64,000 bases of DNA from Entomomonas sp. E2T0 (GCF_025985425.1 NZ_CP094972.1:2046001-2110000); one strand, 5' to 3'; numbered from the stretch's first letter, positions 55,015-64,000 are shown. The notes: generated by a model not told the origin, from the sequence alone. Program-made: numbers and translations.

Positions 55015-55418
55015 TGAAGTCTAATCGCCCTTATCTAATACGCGCGCTGTATGAATGGATTTTAGATAATGATTGTACGCCCTATATATTAGTGGATGTT
55101 AATCTACCTAATGTAAGTGTACCCGATGGTTTTGCCGAAGATGGGCAGATTGTTTTAAATCTTGCACCTGCGGCTATTAAACATTTACTGATGGATAATG
55201 AAGCAATTAGCTTTGAAGGGCGTTTTGCAGGTGTGGTACAAAGACCTTATGTACCTATTATTGCTGTTAAAGCAATTTATGCTAAAGAAAATGGCTATGG
55301 TATGTTCTTTGAACATGATCCCTTATTAGAGCAAGAAAATAATGAACCAGATGATAAGCCACCTTCACCAGACACACCTACACCTCGTAAGAAGCCAAGC
55401 CTAAAAGTGGTCAAATAA
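55014..55418 (+). CDS. sspB: ClpXP protease specificity-enhancing factor SspB
   Basis: 134 aa; adaptor delivering ssrA-tagged proteins to ClpXP. N-terminal RPYLIRALYEWILDNDCTPYI and NLAPAAIKHLLMDNEAISF are the family core; a flexible acidic linker leads to the C-terminal KPSLKVVK tail that binds ClpX. Shares one base with the sspA stop codon. Confidence 0.93.
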   Translation: MKSNRPYLIRALYEWILDNDCTPYILVDVNLPNVSVPDGFAEDGQIVLNLAPAAIKHLLMDNEAISFEGRFAGVVQRPYVPIIAVKAIYAKENGYGMFFEHDPLLEQENNEPDDKPPSPDTPTPRKKPSLKVVK

Positions 55419-55423
55419 TACTT

Positions 55424-55458
55424 ATAATGAATAAATAATGAACTTATTTATTCATTAT
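55424..55458. terminator. AT-only inverted repeat between sspB and the convergent gene
   Basis: Perfect 15-bp arms (ATAATGAATAAATAA and its complement) around 5 nt, spanning the end of the convergent gene. Likely a bidirectional terminator, although without G-C pairs in the stem the hairpin would be weak. Confidence 0.5.
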
Positions 55459-55795
55459 TATGTCTTTTTTGTTCTATATAGTTTCTAAATTTATTGACAG
55501 ATTTGCTTAAAATAAAAATAGCAGGAATAAAACCAATAATAATACCTACTACAACATGCCATGATTGCATTGTATCGGTATTGATATTGAAATAAGTGGT
55601 GAGTAAATCCAGTAAAAACCAGACGCCAATAATGGTTAAGATAACATGAATAAAAACTAGGATAGTGGAGCAGAGATAACGGATAGGTGTAGCTGAAATT
55701 CTATCTAGCTTTAATAATAGACCTATTACATTCATTATAAATAATGAGAATGTACCTAGTAAGGCGAGGATAATACCTATTAAAAAAGCTAGCAT
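55448..55795 (-). CDS. Small membrane protein, unknown function
   Basis: 115 aa with three hydrophobic helices (about residues 3-27, 42-67, 82-100) and a positively charged C-terminal tail (KFRNYIEQKRHNNE). No family recognised. It starts 20 nt after pdxY on the same strand and may share its transcript. Confidence 0.6.
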   Translation of the reverse strand: MLAFLIGIILALLGTFSLFIMNVIGLLLKLDRISATPIRYLCSTILVFIHVILTIIGVWFLLDLLTTYFNINTDTMQSWHVVVGIIIGFIPAIFILSKSVNKFRNYIEQKRHNNE

Positions 55796-55815
55796 AAGTT
55801 CTCCTTATGTGAGCA

Positions 55816-56682
55816 CTAAAGCTTTTTAGCCGCAAACTTAACTCTTGGGTGAGCTATACGATCTTGCGCAGCCACTAACTCTAATTCATAACTGCCATGT
55901 TTTTGTGTTTCTAATAATACCTCATGTACCGCGGCAGCACAAAATTCAAAGGCATCGAGTAAACTATTACCTAGTAATAAACAAGATAAGAATATGCCTG
56001 ATGTTAGATCACCTACACCAACAGGTTGTTTAGGAAAAGCTAACAATGGGCGTTGTAAATGCCATGTTTCTTGTTCAGTTACTAAGAGCATTTCAAAACT
56101 ATCAGGTTGTTTTTCTGGATAATTTAAATGTTTCACCATAATGGCTTTAGGGCCATATTTTAAAAGACTTTTGGCCATTTCAGCACAGTCATCTAGGGAA
56201 GTAGGGTGACGACCAATAAAGCTGTCTAATTCTAATTGGTTAGGTGTTAAATAGTCAGCCGCAGAAGCTGCTTCTTTTAATAAAAACTCACTGACTTCTG
56301 GCGCTACAACACAACCTTTTTCAGGATGTCCCATCACAGGATCACATAAATAAATAGCTTTCGGGTTAAGTTCTTTAATATGCTTAGCTACTTGGAGGAT
56401 TTCACGGCCTTGTTCAGCTGTACCTAAATAACCAGAAAGAATAGCGTCACAGTTTGCTAACTCTCCAATAGCTTCAATGCCTTGCGCTAGTTCAAAAATT
56501 TGCTTAGGTGGTAAAACTTGCCCCGTCCATTGTTTATATTGGGTATGGTTAGAAAATTGTACAGTATTAAGTGGCCATACATTAACGCCTAGGCGTTGCA
56601 TCGGAAATACAGCCGCCGCATTACCAGCATGACCAAAAACCACATGTGATTGAATGGTCAATATTTGCGGAACAGATTTCAT
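55816..56682 (-). CDS. pdxY: Pyridoxal kinase PdxY
   Basis: 288 aa; phosphorylates pyridoxal in the B6 salvage pathway. ATG giving [21 protein letters not shown] is chosen because AGGAG lies 9 nt upstream. Ribokinase-fold motifs: [32 protein letters not shown], and [15 protein letters not shown] with the catalytic Asp. Confidence 0.93.
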   Translation of the reverse strand: MKSVPQILTIQSHVVFGHAGNAAAVFPMQRLGVNVWPLNTVQFSNHTQYKQWTGQVLPPKQIFELAQGIEAIGELANCDAILSGYLGTAEQGREILQVAKHIKELNPKAIYLCDPVMGHPEKGCVVAPEVSEFLLKEAASAADYLTPNQLELDSFIGRHPTSLDDCAEMAKSLLKYGPKAIMVKHLNYPEKQPDSFEMLLVTEQETWHLQRPLLAFPKQPVGVGDLTSGIFLSCLLLGNSLLDAFEFCAAAVHEVLLETQKHGSYELELVAAQDRIAHPRVKFAAKKL

Positions 56683-56729
56683 AGTTAGCAACTCCTAAAT
56701 CAATAGAAAAGAGCGTATTGTAAGAAATA

Positions 56730-57698
56730 TCAAGATAACTGGCTATAGTTAGTTTGCTTACGACGTGCTTTTATTTTTTGCATGACGATGGGGGAAAGGG
56801 CGACTAAGGCTGAACCCATTACCACAATAATAGCACCCAAATAAGCTAAAATATTTAAAGAGTCTGCTATAAAGTAAGCAGGCCAGAAAAATGCGCCAAC
56901 TGTGGCACCAATAAAGGTTACTAAGGGTGCAATAGCTAAAGTAGCTGTAACTTTTGAGGCTTCCCAGTGAGCTAGGGCTTCAGCAAACGCCCCATAAGCA
57001 ATAATAGTATTGGCACAACTAAAGACCAGTAACCAAAATTGTAGGCTAGTTAGTTGGGTGATTTGTGAAGGATGACTAGTCGGGAATAAGAATAAACTAC
57101 TGCCTAAATAGATCATCATTAAAATTTGCATAGAGTTCCAATGCACTAACAACTGTTTTTGGCAAAGTGCATAACCAGTCCATAGCATAGAGGAAATAAC
57201 TAAAATAATAATACCAATAGTATAACTACCTAGTGAGGTTAGTAATTCAATCAGTCGTTGATTAAAAAAGAGTAGAAAACCTACCAGTAAAATAATAACC
57301 GCCATTACTTGCACATGATTAAAAGACTCTTTAAAGATAATCACACTACTAACGATAAGCATGATTTGGCCAATTTGCATCATTAATTGAGTTGTACCTG
57401 GTGTTAATAGGTTTAAGCCCATCATATAAGTAACATAGTTACCTAATAAACCGAGCATAGCTAACAATAATAATAGGTATCCTTTATAACCAAAATTTTT
57501 AAAGCGAGGCAATTTGCCTTTTAAGTAAAGGTAACTGAATAAGCATACGCCAGCCACAGTAAAGCGATACCATGTCACTGTATAAGCGTCCATGCCTTTT
57601 AAAACTTCTTTCATAACTACGGGTAAAAGGCCCCATAGAATAGCTGTCGTTAAAGCCAATGCTAGCCCTAACAGCCAGCGGCCTGATGATGTATGCAT
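56730..57698 (-). CDS. EamA-family (DMT) transporter
   Basis: 322 aa with ten membrane helices in two EamA repeats (ALTTAILWGLLPVVMKEVL; SSMLWTGYALCQKQLL). Drug/metabolite exporter family; substrate unknown. The C-terminal tail is basic (QKIKARRKQT). Same strand as pdxY, 47 nt away. Confidence 0.85.
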   Translation of the reverse strand: MHTSSGRWLLGLALALTTAILWGLLPVVMKEVLKGMDAYTVTWYRFTVAGVCLFSYLYLKGKLPRFKNFGYKGYLLLLLAMLGLLGNYVTYMMGLNLLTPGTTQLMMQIGQIMLIVSSVIIFKESFNHVQVMAVIILLVGFLLFFNQRLIELLTSLGSYTIGIIILVISSMLWTGYALCQKQLLVHWNSMQILMMIYLGSSLFLFPTSHPSQITQLTSLQFWLLVFSCANTIIAYGAFAEALAHWEASKVTATLAIAPLVTFIGATVGAFFWPAYFIADSLNILAYLGAIIVVMGSALVALSPIVMQKIKARRKQTNYSQLS

Positions 57699-57723
57699 AG
57701 TGATAATAGTTCAGAATAAAAAC

Positions 57724-57759
57724 AAAAAGAGTAATCTATTAATTAGATTACTCTTTTTT
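57724..57759. terminator. Rho-independent terminator of the fbp transcript
   Basis: AAAAAGAGTAATCTA and TAGATTACTCTTTTT pair around 5 nt. Has T-runs in both directions and lies just past the lipoprotein stop on the minus strand. Confidence 0.9.
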
Positions 57760-57782
57760 TGAAGAAAGACAAGGGATAGAGA

Positions 57783-58043
57783 CTATTTAATTTTATTACC
57801 AAAATAGCTAAGCACTTTACTATCTACAAATTGTACTTGTAATGATGCTTCACCTTCTTGCCAACTACAGTTAGTTGCTTTAAAAGCGCTTTGGCATTCT
57901 TTTGGGCTACCAAAGATACGTTCAACTTCTTTACGCTCCATGCCCATTTTTAACTTGCTGTAGTTATCTTCAGTAAGCTTATTACAGCCTGCCAATACTG
58001 CAAGGCTAGTGATACATAAGATAAGGGTGGTTTTTTTAAACAT
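57783..58043 (-). CDS. Small BamE/SmpA-like (DUF3862-type) lipoprotein
   Basis: 86 aa; lipoprotein signal with Cys20 (VLAGC). The mature part NYSKLKMGMERKEVERIFGSP is the start of the SmpA/OmlA-like fold (GMTxxEVxxLLGxP pattern). Contains a further Cys pair (KECQS, TNCSW). It starts 13 nt after fbp. Function unknown. Confidence 0.78.
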   Translation of the reverse strand: MFKKTTLILCITSLAVLAGCNKLTEDNYSKLKMGMERKEVERIFGSPKECQSAFKATNCSWQEGEASLQVQFVDSKVLSYFGNKIK

Positions 58044-58056
58044 AGTATTATCCTTG

Positions 58057-59079
58057 TTATTTTTGCTGTTGTTTGTGATAGTTAGTAATGCGTTCTACTT
58101 CTTGTTTTGAACCTAAAAACACAGCAACACGTTCATGAAGCGAGCTTGGTTGTATATCTAAAATACGTTGCTGACCGTTAGTAGCAGCACCGCCTGCTTG
58201 TTCAATAATCATTGACATTGGGTTGGCTTCATACATTAAACGTAATTTACCGGGTTTGCTAGGCTCGCGGGCATCACGTGGATACATAAAGATACCACCA
58301 CGGGTTAAAATACGATGTACATCTGCTACCATTGAAGCAATCCAACGCATATTGTAGTTTTTCTCTAATGGTCCTTCAGTACCTGCTAATAACTCTGATA
58401 CATACTGTTTAACAGGTTCTTCCCAGTGGCGTTGATTAGACATATTAATCGCAAATTCAGCAGTTTGCTCTGGTACTTTGATATTATCGTGAGTTAGTAC
58501 AAAGCTACCTAATTCTGGATCAAGGGTAAAGCCTTTAACACCATTACCTAAGGTAAGCACTAACATAGTTTGTGGGCCATAAATAGCATAACCTGCTGCT
58601 ACTTGTTCAGTACCTGGTTGTAAGAAGGCTTCTTCTTTTAATGGATCATTTTGGCTTAAATGTTCAACAGGGCAACGTAATACTGAAAAGATAGTACCTA
58701 CTGACACATTCACATCAACATTACTAGAGCCATCCAGTGGATCAAATACTAATAAATAAGCACCTTTAGGATAACGACCAGGAATCTGATGAACCGTATC
58801 CATTTCTTCTGACGCCATACCCGCTAATGTACCACCCCATTCATTAGCTTCTAATAAAATTTCATTGGAAAGCACATCGAGTTTCTTTTGTACTTCTCCT
58901 TGCACATTTTCGCTTTGTAAACTGCCTAGTACACCACCAAGTGCGCCTTTAGTCACTGAACGATTAATCATTTTACAAGCACGTGCTACCACTTCAATAA
59001 GCAGGCGTAAGTCAGAAGGGGTATTATGATTGCGGGTTTGTTCAATAAGGAAGTGACTCAAGGTGGTCATGCGTGACAT
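58057..59079 (-). CDS. fbp: Fructose-1,6-bisphosphatase class I
   Basis: 340 aa; gluconeogenic enzyme. ATG giving [14 protein letters not shown] is chosen because GGAG lies 6 nt upstream. Metal-binding and catalytic motif [14 protein letters not shown] is intact; [20 protein letters not shown] is the C-terminal substrate site. Confidence 0.95.
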   Translation of the reverse strand: MSRMTTLSHFLIEQTRNHNTPSDLRLLIEVVARACKMINRSVTKGALGGVLGSLQSENVQGEVQKKLDVLSNEILLEANEWGGTLAGMASEEMDTVHQIPGRYPKGAYLLVFDPLDGSSNVDVNVSVGTIFSVLRCPVEHLSQNDPLKEEAFLQPGTEQVAAGYAIYGPQTMLVLTLGNGVKGFTLDPELGSFVLTHDNIKVPEQTAEFAINMSNQRHWEEPVKQYVSELLAGTEGPLEKNYNMRWIASMVADVHRILTRGGIFMYPRDAREPSKPGKLRLMYEANPMSMIIEQAGGAATNGQQRILDIQPSSLHERVAVFLGSKQEVERITNYHKQQQK

Positions 59080-59288
59080 GCAATACTCCAAATATAAGCA
59101 AATTATAAATTTTATTAGGATTTATCAGGTAGAAAAATTTAGTGGGGTAATTATACGCTATCTTTATTAAAAAGATGACAATAATCTAAAAGATAACATT
59201 GATTAAAATTATAAATTAACTTAAAAAACGAATATTTTAAATTATTTAAGGTACTTTATTAATCAATAAAATACCTTAATAATCAACC

Positions 59289-59660
59289 TTAAAAGGGTAT
59301 TTTAGTTTTTACTAAATAAACGATACAAGCAAAACAGGCTAATGCTAAGGCAAATCCAATATAGCGTATTGCTGAGGTTCTGCCTTTAATTGCCATAAAA
59401 CCAAAAACAATATAGCCAACTAAAAAGGATAGCTTTTCAGTTAACCAAAAGTGGTTTGATAGGTTAGGGTACTGCTGGGTAAGTATTACGAGGGTAATAC
59501 CAAAAATTAATAAACAGGTGTCGTTAAGGTGGGGAATAATACGAACCCATTTCTTTTGCATAAATTTAGCACCTACTCGCAATCCAACAAAGCGTGCTAT
59601 AAATAAACTAATAGTAATAACGGCAGTAAGTGCATGAAGATGAAGAATAATTTTTTGCAT
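59289..59660 (-). CDS. SirB2-family membrane protein
   Basis: 123 aa with four membrane helices. LHALTAVITISLFIARF at the N terminus and RIIPHLNDTCLLIFGI match the SirB family pattern. Function unknown. Confidence 0.82.
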   Translation of the reverse strand: MQKIILHLHALTAVITISLFIARFVGLRVGAKFMQKKWVRIIPHLNDTCLLIFGITLVILTQQYPNLSNHFWLTEKLSFLVGYIVFGFMAIKGRTSAIRYIGFALALACFACIVYLVKTKIPF

Positions 59661-59877
59661 TGTAAATACTTATATAATTATAGAGTTGAAATAATAGACA
59701 ATAGTTTAGCTATAATGTAGCAAAGGATAAAGATTTTAAATCAATTAGGTATTGCTAGTAACTTACTAAGGTTTATTGTTTTTCTAGCTAACCTTTCTTT
59801 TATTAGTAAATCTGTTAGTAAAAACGGCGTAGTACTACAATTTATGAAGTCAGCGAACAAATTAATAAAAGAAAACG

Positions 59878-60867
59878 TTAAACTTTGTAAGCGCTATAAA
59901 TCTTAAAACCATTACTTTCTGCTAGCACTTGGCAGTTACCAAAAGCCTGTTGAATAAGGGGTTGGTATTTTAAAAAACTATTAGCCACTAAGCGTAATTC
60001 ACCCCCTTTAACAAGATGATCTATAGCATAATGCAATAGTTGCTCAGTGGTTTGATAATTGGTTTGAATACCCTGATGGAAAGGAGGATTAGTGATAATG
60101 GCAGTTAACCCTTTGGGAGAGGCATCAATACCATCGCCAGTAATGGTAATAGCTTCTAAATTGTTATTCTTTAAGGTTTGTTCAGTGCTAGCAATAGCAA
60201 AAACATCCACATCTTGTAAATAAACAGTAGCTTGTGGATAACGTTGTTTTAATAAAGCACCAATAACACCTGCACCACAACCAAAATCAAGTATTTTGTC
60301 TGTAGGAATTTTATCCAGATGCTGAATAAGTAGTTGGCTACCCACGTCTAAATGACCATGACTAAATACTCCCGCAAAACTAGTGATAGTAAGGTCATTA
60401 ACAGTATAGGACTGGGCGAAGTCTTGTAGCTTAGGTGCAGTAGTGGATTCATTAATTTGTACTTGCCACAATTGACAATGTCTAGCACTATCTAATTTAC
60501 GTGTTTTGCCATAAGTTGCTAATTGTTTTGCTGCCCGTTCAATACCTGCTTTTTTTTCACCCACTAAATAGAGTGAGCCTTGTAACTCTGTGCAAGCAGC
60601 TAAAGCCTGTAATAAGTATTCTGTAAGCTCTTTCGATTTTGGTAAGAATAAAACTGTTGTCTGAAACTTGGTAGTAGGCGCTGTGGTAGCTAAATGGATA
60701 CGTTGATTATAGTGATGATTAAGCATTTGCCAGTCATTGGCCAACCATGTCCAGCCTGTTGCTTGTGGCAGTTTAGTTAGTAGTTCATCAGCAGGTAAGC
60801 CTGCTAATAGGGTTTTACCATTAAATAATTCAGCTTGGCGAAGCAGCACTTCACTACGAGGATCCAT
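59878..60867 (-). CDS. rsmC: 16S rRNA m2G1207 methyltransferase RsmC
   Basis: 329 aa in two tandem methyltransferase-like domains; the N-terminal one is degenerate, the C-terminal one has the SAM motif ILDFGCGAGVIGALLKQ and the catalytic NPPFHQG. Methylates guanine 1207 of 16S rRNA. Opens with MDPRSEVLLRQ, a family-typical start. Confidence 0.93.
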   Translation of the reverse strand: MDPRSEVLLRQAELFNGKTLLAGLPADELLTKLPQATGWTWLANDWQMLNHHYNQRIHLATTAPTTKFQTTVLFLPKSKELTEYLLQALAACTELQGSLYLVGEKKAGIERAAKQLATYGKTRKLDSARHCQLWQVQINESTTAPKLQDFAQSYTVNDLTITSFAGVFSHGHLDVGSQLLIQHLDKIPTDKILDFGCGAGVIGALLKQRYPQATVYLQDVDVFAIASTEQTLKNNNLEAITITGDGIDASPKGLTAIITNPPFHQGIQTNYQTTEQLLHYAIDHLVKGGELRLVANSFLKYQPLIQQAFGNCQVLAESNGFKIYSAYKV

Positions 60868-61052
60868 TAATACGACTCAAAAAATAGGTTATATACGATA
60901 TATTCGTTTTAATTAATAGATTGTTGATTATGGCATATAGCAGGCTATAAGGGTATAGGTTGTAATAATATCTTGGAGAAAATTGAATATTAGGGTATTA
61001 GCTATAGGTTTCTAGTATTAGATTGTAAAGGTTTTATGGTTTATAAAATGAT

Positions 61053-61084
61053 AAAAAGGATAGACTATAGAGTCTATCCTTTTT
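61053..61084. terminator. Bidirectional Rho-independent terminator
   Basis: AAAAGGATAGACT and AGTCTATCCTTTT pair around a 4-6-nt loop with A/T tracts. Terminates the DUF1090 gene on the minus strand. Confidence 0.9.
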
Positions 61085-61123
61085 AGTTATGAAGCCGATT
61101 AGTTTTTCTAAAAAATTGCTCGA

Positions 61124-61558
61124 TTAGTTTTGATTAGACAGTGCTAGATTGCTTTTTGCTTCTTCCAGTTCTGCCATTGCTTCTTTTAGCTTTCTGGTCT
61201 TTTTAACTATTTTCTCAGGATCACCTTTGGCAATAGCTTCTAGTAACTCCTCGTTACGTTCATCGACCTTTTCTTGTTTATCAGCTACTTTAGATTTTAA
61301 TTTAGAAATATCTTTTGTTTGGTTGTTATAACTATAATTATCATCATAATCCCCCAAACAGTAAGTTTTAACATTGGCTATGGCTCTTTCTAATCCGTGT
61401 ACACGGTTGGTGTTGCCATAACTTTTCGCATATTCAAGTTGTTGTTCCAACTTCTGAATCTTTATTTTACAACCTTGTTGTCTATGATAGTAATCAGCTA
61501 CTACTGTATTCGCTAAACAAACTGATAACAAAAATGCTCCAACAGTAAGTTTACGCAT
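61124..61558 (-). CDS. DUF1090 paralogue, secreted
   Basis: 144 aa with a signal peptide (MRKLTVGAFLLSVCLANTVVA). Two cysteines (QGCKIKI, TYCLGD), the family phrase YAKSYGNTNRVHGLERAI, then a long charged coiled-coil (KQEKVDERNEELLEAIAKGD). Related to the DUF1090 protein near 28.3 kb but with a Tyr/Asn-rich insertion (DDNYSYNNQ) between the two parts. Function unknown. Confidence 0.8.
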   Translation of the reverse strand: MRKLTVGAFLLSVCLANTVVADYYHRQQGCKIKIQKLEQQLEYAKSYGNTNRVHGLERAIANVKTYCLGDYDDNYSYNNQTKDISKLKSKVADKQEKVDERNEELLEAIAKGDPEKIVKKTRKLKEAMAELEEAKSNLALSNQN

Positions 61559-62028
61559 AAAACATCTCCATCAATATAACTTAAAAAATATGCTATCTCT
61601 CTTCTAAAAGAGATAACAGTGCAATAATGATATGTACTAGTACACATTAAGTATAGGAAGAAGATTAGTAATGATCTATATGAAAAATATGATGTGATTA
61701 TTTGAAAAAACAAAACTAATGGCTTTAGAAAGTCTTATAAGGATGTGGTGGCTTTGGTTATAGGAAATATTAGTGCTTTTTTTTGTTAGGCTATTTTTCC
61801 TAATGAAATATAGTTTATTCAGCTGTTATTCAATTATGTAACTGTTTTTTAAAAAAATATTGGTATTTTTTCTAATAAGTGTTTAATTTTTTCTCTAGGA
61901 TATTTGGTTAAATTGTAATGTATAAATAAGATAATTTATTAATGTTATTTAACCTTTATGCTGGCTAGCGGCTAATTATATTTAACTGCTAGTCAGCATT
62001 AGGATTCAACTATAAATTATTAGTGAAA
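61559..62028. other. Intergenic region between the DUF1090 paralogue and aqpZ
   Basis: 470 bp, very AT-rich. It holds a perfect 12-bp palindrome, TGTACTAGTACA (61633-61644), 75 bp upstream of the DUF1090 start, and an imperfect inverted repeat (ATGCTGGCTAGC at 61958, GCTAGTCAGCAT ending at 61999) just past the aqpZ stop. The latter is probably a weak aqpZ terminator. No gene seen. Confidence 0.45.
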
Positions 62029-62757
62029 TTAAGTGGGTATATTTGTTTCAGCCATTTCTTCAATGTTTTGTGTGCTATTAACTACACGATAAGCTAATGC
62101 ACCAATAACACCGCCAAATATTGGCGCTAACCAGAATAACCAAAGCTCAGCTAATGCCCAATCACCTGCATAAAGTGCCACGCCTGTACTTCTTGCAGGG
62201 TTAACAGAAGCGTTACTAACAGGGATTGCTGCTAAGTGGATAATCACTAAACATAAGCCAATAGCGAGTGGAGCAAACTGAGTAGCTGCTTTTTTGTCAG
62301 TTACACTCATAATGACAAATAAGAAAATAGCAGTAAAGACGAGTTCGCATATAAAGGCAGCAGCCATTGAATAGCCTCCTGGAGAGTGTTCACCATAACC
62401 CGTAGAGGCAAAGCCACCTGCTAAGTTAAAATCAGTTTGGCCACTGGCTATTAAATATAATACGCCACCTGCTACTGTTGCGCCGATTACTTGAGAAATA
62501 ATATAAGGTGTAATTTCTTTTGCACTGAAACGACCGCCTGCCCATAATCCAATAGTTACTGCTGGATTAAAATGACCGCCTGAAATATGACCAACTGCAT
62601 AAGCCATTACTAGAACAGCTAGTCCAGCTGCTAAAGCAACGCCTAAAAAACCAACACCAAGTTCAGGATAGGCTGCATTCATAACAGCAGTACCACATAC
62701 ACATAGAACAAGTACAAATGTACCAATAAACTCTGCAAGATAATTATTCATTTTCAT
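62029..62757 (-). CDS. aqpZ: Aquaporin Z
   Basis: 242 aa water channel with six membrane helices and both NPA boxes ([21 protein letters not shown]). The [12 protein letters not shown] terminus and the selectivity-filter residues fit AqpZ rather than GlpF. An alternative start two codons downstream is possible. Confidence 0.93.
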   Translation of the reverse strand: MKMNNYLAEFIGTFVLVLCVCGTAVMNAAYPELGVGFLGVALAAGLAVLVMAYAVGHISGGHFNPAVTIGLWAGGRFSAKEITPYIISQVIGATVAGGVLYLIASGQTDFNLAGGFASTGYGEHSPGGYSMAAAFICELVFTAIFLFVIMSVTDKKAATQFAPLAIGLCLVIIHLAAIPVSNASVNPARSTGVALYAGDWALAELWLFWLAPIFGGVIGALAYRVVNSTQNIEEMAETNIPT

Positions 62758-62977
62758 TTGATGTATTCCTTTATTACAATTAGGTATTTCAGTTGAATTT
62801 TACTTACTACTTCAAACTTACTAGTCATCTTGTATTAATTGTAAGAAGAATCTTTTTGCTAAAAGTTTTTAATAAAGTACTAAGTAAAATGTCTTAGTAA
62901 GGCTATTATTGTTAGTGTCAAAAATATGTAAAAAAAAAGTGATAAAAAAGTTCTAGAGATTATGGTGTTATTGTTTT

Positions 62978-63021
62978 TTGATAATGATTTTTATTAAATA
63001 TATAAAATATAATCATTATCA
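62978..63021 (+). promoter_or_regulatory. Fur-regulated promoter, facing right
   Basis: TTGATA (-35) and TATAAA (-10) are separated by exactly 17 bp. Two Fur-type boxes overlap it: one starting at 62979 (TGATAATGATTTTTA) and one at 63007 (ATATAATCATTATCA), each matching TGATAATNATTATCA at 13 of 15 positions by my count. The outer arms GATAATGATT and AATCATTATC are also a perfect inverted pair. Predicted start near 63013. Confidence 0.7.
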
Positions 63022-63251
63022 TCTGTTTTTATTGTAACTATTTGATTATTAATGAATAAAATATAAAAATTAATAATAATATTTATCATTTATGTGATGT
63101 ATAGATATGAGTAAAAATTATGATGTTTATTGCAGAATATTTCATAAAGTATAAATAAGAATCATTCCATGATCTATTATTAATAATTAAGAGGTATTGA
63201 AGTGATAAAGCTAATTTTGTATAAGCTCATCCTTGGATGAGCTTATTTTTT
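63013..63251 (+). ncRNA. Candidate Fur-regulated small RNA
   Basis: Transcription from the Fur-boxed promoter would give about 238 nt, ending at a strong terminator. It contains only very short reading frames (longest 15 codons). A second possible promoter near 63155 with a Fur-like AATCATTCCATGAT sequence downstream would give about 90 nt, the size of RyhB/PrrF-type RNAs. I cannot recognise a PrrF or RyhB seed, so the homology is open. Confidence 0.45.
63221..63251 (+). terminator. Rho-independent terminator, + strand, without upstream gene
   Basis: ATAAGCTCATCC and GGATGAGCTTAT form a perfect 12-bp stem around TT, followed by T6. No protein gene precedes it on this strand for more than 10 kb, so it terminates something unannotated. 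Confidence 0.85.
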
Positions 63252-63292
63252 AAATGCTATTTAGATAGTAGTAATATAACTATATTAATTGA

Positions 63293-63727
63293 TTAAATAG
63301 CTAGTAGCATTTCTACATGAGGAATACCTACCTCAAGAAACTCATCACTTACTATTTCAAAACCAAAACGTTTATAGAATTTGGTGGCATGTGTTTGGGC
63401 AGTAAGGGTTAGTTTTTTGAAATTTTGCTGTTTAGCTTCTTCTATAGCTGCTTGTAAAAGCTCATCACCAATGCTTAAGCCACGCCAGTCTTTTAGCACA
63501 GCTACGCGGCTGATTCTAGCACAGTCATCAGTTTCTTTGGTTAAACGGGCTGTTCCCATTGCATAGCTACCGTCGACGGCTAAAAAGTGAGTGGATAAAC
63601 TATCGAGGTCATCCCATTCTTGCTCTGCAGGAACGTTTTGCTCATTAATAAACACTGCTTCTCTGATTCGCATGATATCAACCATATCTTTTTGCCAATC
63701 AGCTTTACGAACAAAGGTCTTATTCAT
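63293..63727 (-). CDS. GNAT-family N-acetyltransferase
   Basis: 144 aa. Acetyl-CoA-binding motif A: RISRVAVLKDWRGLSIGDELL; N-terminal FINEQNVPAEQEWDDLD is typical of the ElaA-like group. Closing AQTHATKFYKRFGFE. Substrate unknown. It overlaps the upstream gene's stop codon by 8 nt, indicating co-translation. Confidence 0.85.
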   Translation of the reverse strand: MNKTFVRKADWQKDMVDIMRIREAVFINEQNVPAEQEWDDLDSLSTHFLAVDGSYAMGTARLTKETDDCARISRVAVLKDWRGLSIGDELLQAAIEEAKQQNFKKLTLTAQTHATKFYKRFGFEIVSDEFLEVGIPHVEMLLAI

Positions 63728-64000
63728 TGAAAAACTCCAATGTTCCTTGTTTAATTAATTCAGTTAATAGGGTAGTGACGATAGGGTCTTTGAGCCAAGC
63801 TTGTAAATTTTCTTGGTAAAGTGCATTGGTTTCACAAATTAAACGGAGTAAATCTGCATAATGTTTTGGGAAACTACGGCTAAACCCACTGGCAAACAAT
63901 ATTGCTTCATCATTAAAAATTGACCACGCAAGTTTACCACTTGGATTACGAATGACTATCGCACCATTGTCTATAGTATTAACAAGTTCTTGCTCGGTAA
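63720..64000 (-). CDS. Cupin/JmjC-type protein C terminus, probable ribosomal L16 hydroxylase (partial)
   Basis: 93 visible codons at the 3' end of a gene running off the window. The fragment has IVIRNPSGKLAWSIFNDEAILFASG, followed by a winged-helix-like end (YADLLRLICETNALYQ, LLTELIKQGTLEFFN). This resembles the C terminus of YcfD/RoxA cupin oxygenases that hydroxylate ribosomal protein L16. The catalytic cupin domain is outside the window, so the call is based on the C-terminal pattern and the usual cupin-GNAT gene order. Confidence 0.6.
   Translation of the reverse strand, partial: TEQELVNTIDNGAIVIRNPSGKLAWSIFNDEAILFASGFSRSFPKHYADLLRLICETNALYQENLQAWLKDPIVTTLLTELIKQGTLEFFNE

Noticed and set aside
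61513-61713. 66-codon minus-strand frame overlapping the start of the DUF1090 paralogue
   Set aside because: Overlaps the signal-peptide coding region of a recognisable gene in another frame; no ribosome-binding site or family.
1-64000. CRISPR arrays, rRNA genes, tRNA genes, insertion sequences, prophage
   Set aside because: I saw no regularly spaced repeat array, no conserved rRNA segment, no recognisable tRNA acceptor or T-arm block, and no transposase or phage gene.

Overview
The window comes from an AT-rich gammaproteobacterium of the Pseudomonas lineage. Several products closely match what I remember of Pseudomonas proteins (PhoP/PhoQ, RhdA, FimX). Gene pairs such as yfgM-bamB-der, 6S RNA-fau/zapA, ygfB-pepP-ubiH, rhdA-psd, bepA-tusA and proS next to an L,D-transpeptidase are also typical of that group. 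The base composition is far too AT-rich for Pseudomonas itself, so a host-associated low-GC member of the Pseudomonadaceae, such as Entomomonas, is my best guess. That is inference, not a database match.

Layout. 0-3.4 kb: outer-membrane assembly and ribosome GTPase genes (yfgM, bamB, der), then a secreted protein with 14 MORN-like repeats. 4.8-7.5 kb: ygiW-qseB-qseC with a plausible QseB/PmrA box. 7.6-13.7 kb: housekeeping genes, including 6S RNA, zapA and ygfB-pepP-ubiH. 13.8-20.6 kb: small envelope proteins, a YqaA-type protein and two CPA2 antiporters. 20.8-32 kb: eptA, pckA, an L,D-transpeptidase, a BqsRS/CarRS-like two-component system with slyB, ribE, and phoP-phoQ. 32-43.8 kb: rhdA-psd, fimX, the NAD salvage operon pncA-pncB-nadE, bepA-tusA and proS. 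44.5-46.4 kb: a compact cassette of three genes I do not recognise. 46.5-64 kb: housekeeping and transport genes (LOG, proP, ggt, hslO, dgkA, sspAB, pdxY, fbp, rsmC, aqpZ), ending inside a probable roxA gene.

How the genes work together. Three OmpR-type two-component systems lie within 26 kb (QseBC, BqsRS-like, PhoPQ). Nearby or elsewhere in the window are genes acting on the cationic state of the envelope: the lipid A modifier eptA, slyB, the YgiW stress protein, and dgkA, which recycles the diacylglycerol made by EptA-type enzymes. Together they suggest a divalent-cation and iron-responsive envelope programme.

The most notable non-coding structures are: (1) a sigma70-like promoter flanked by two near-consensus Fur boxes, with a downstream Rho-independent terminator, a candidate Fur-regulated small RNA; (2) a 37-bp palindrome over the -10 element of the NAD salvage promoter; (3) an exact TTAAG-N6-TTAAG tandem repeat upstream of the BqsR-like gene; (4) two copies of a repeat of about 110 bp whose hairpin stem shows compensatory change. 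The best candidate for an undescribed system is the three-gene cassette at 44.5-46.4 kb. I saw no CRISPR array, rRNA gene, insertion sequence or prophage, and I recognised no tRNA gene.
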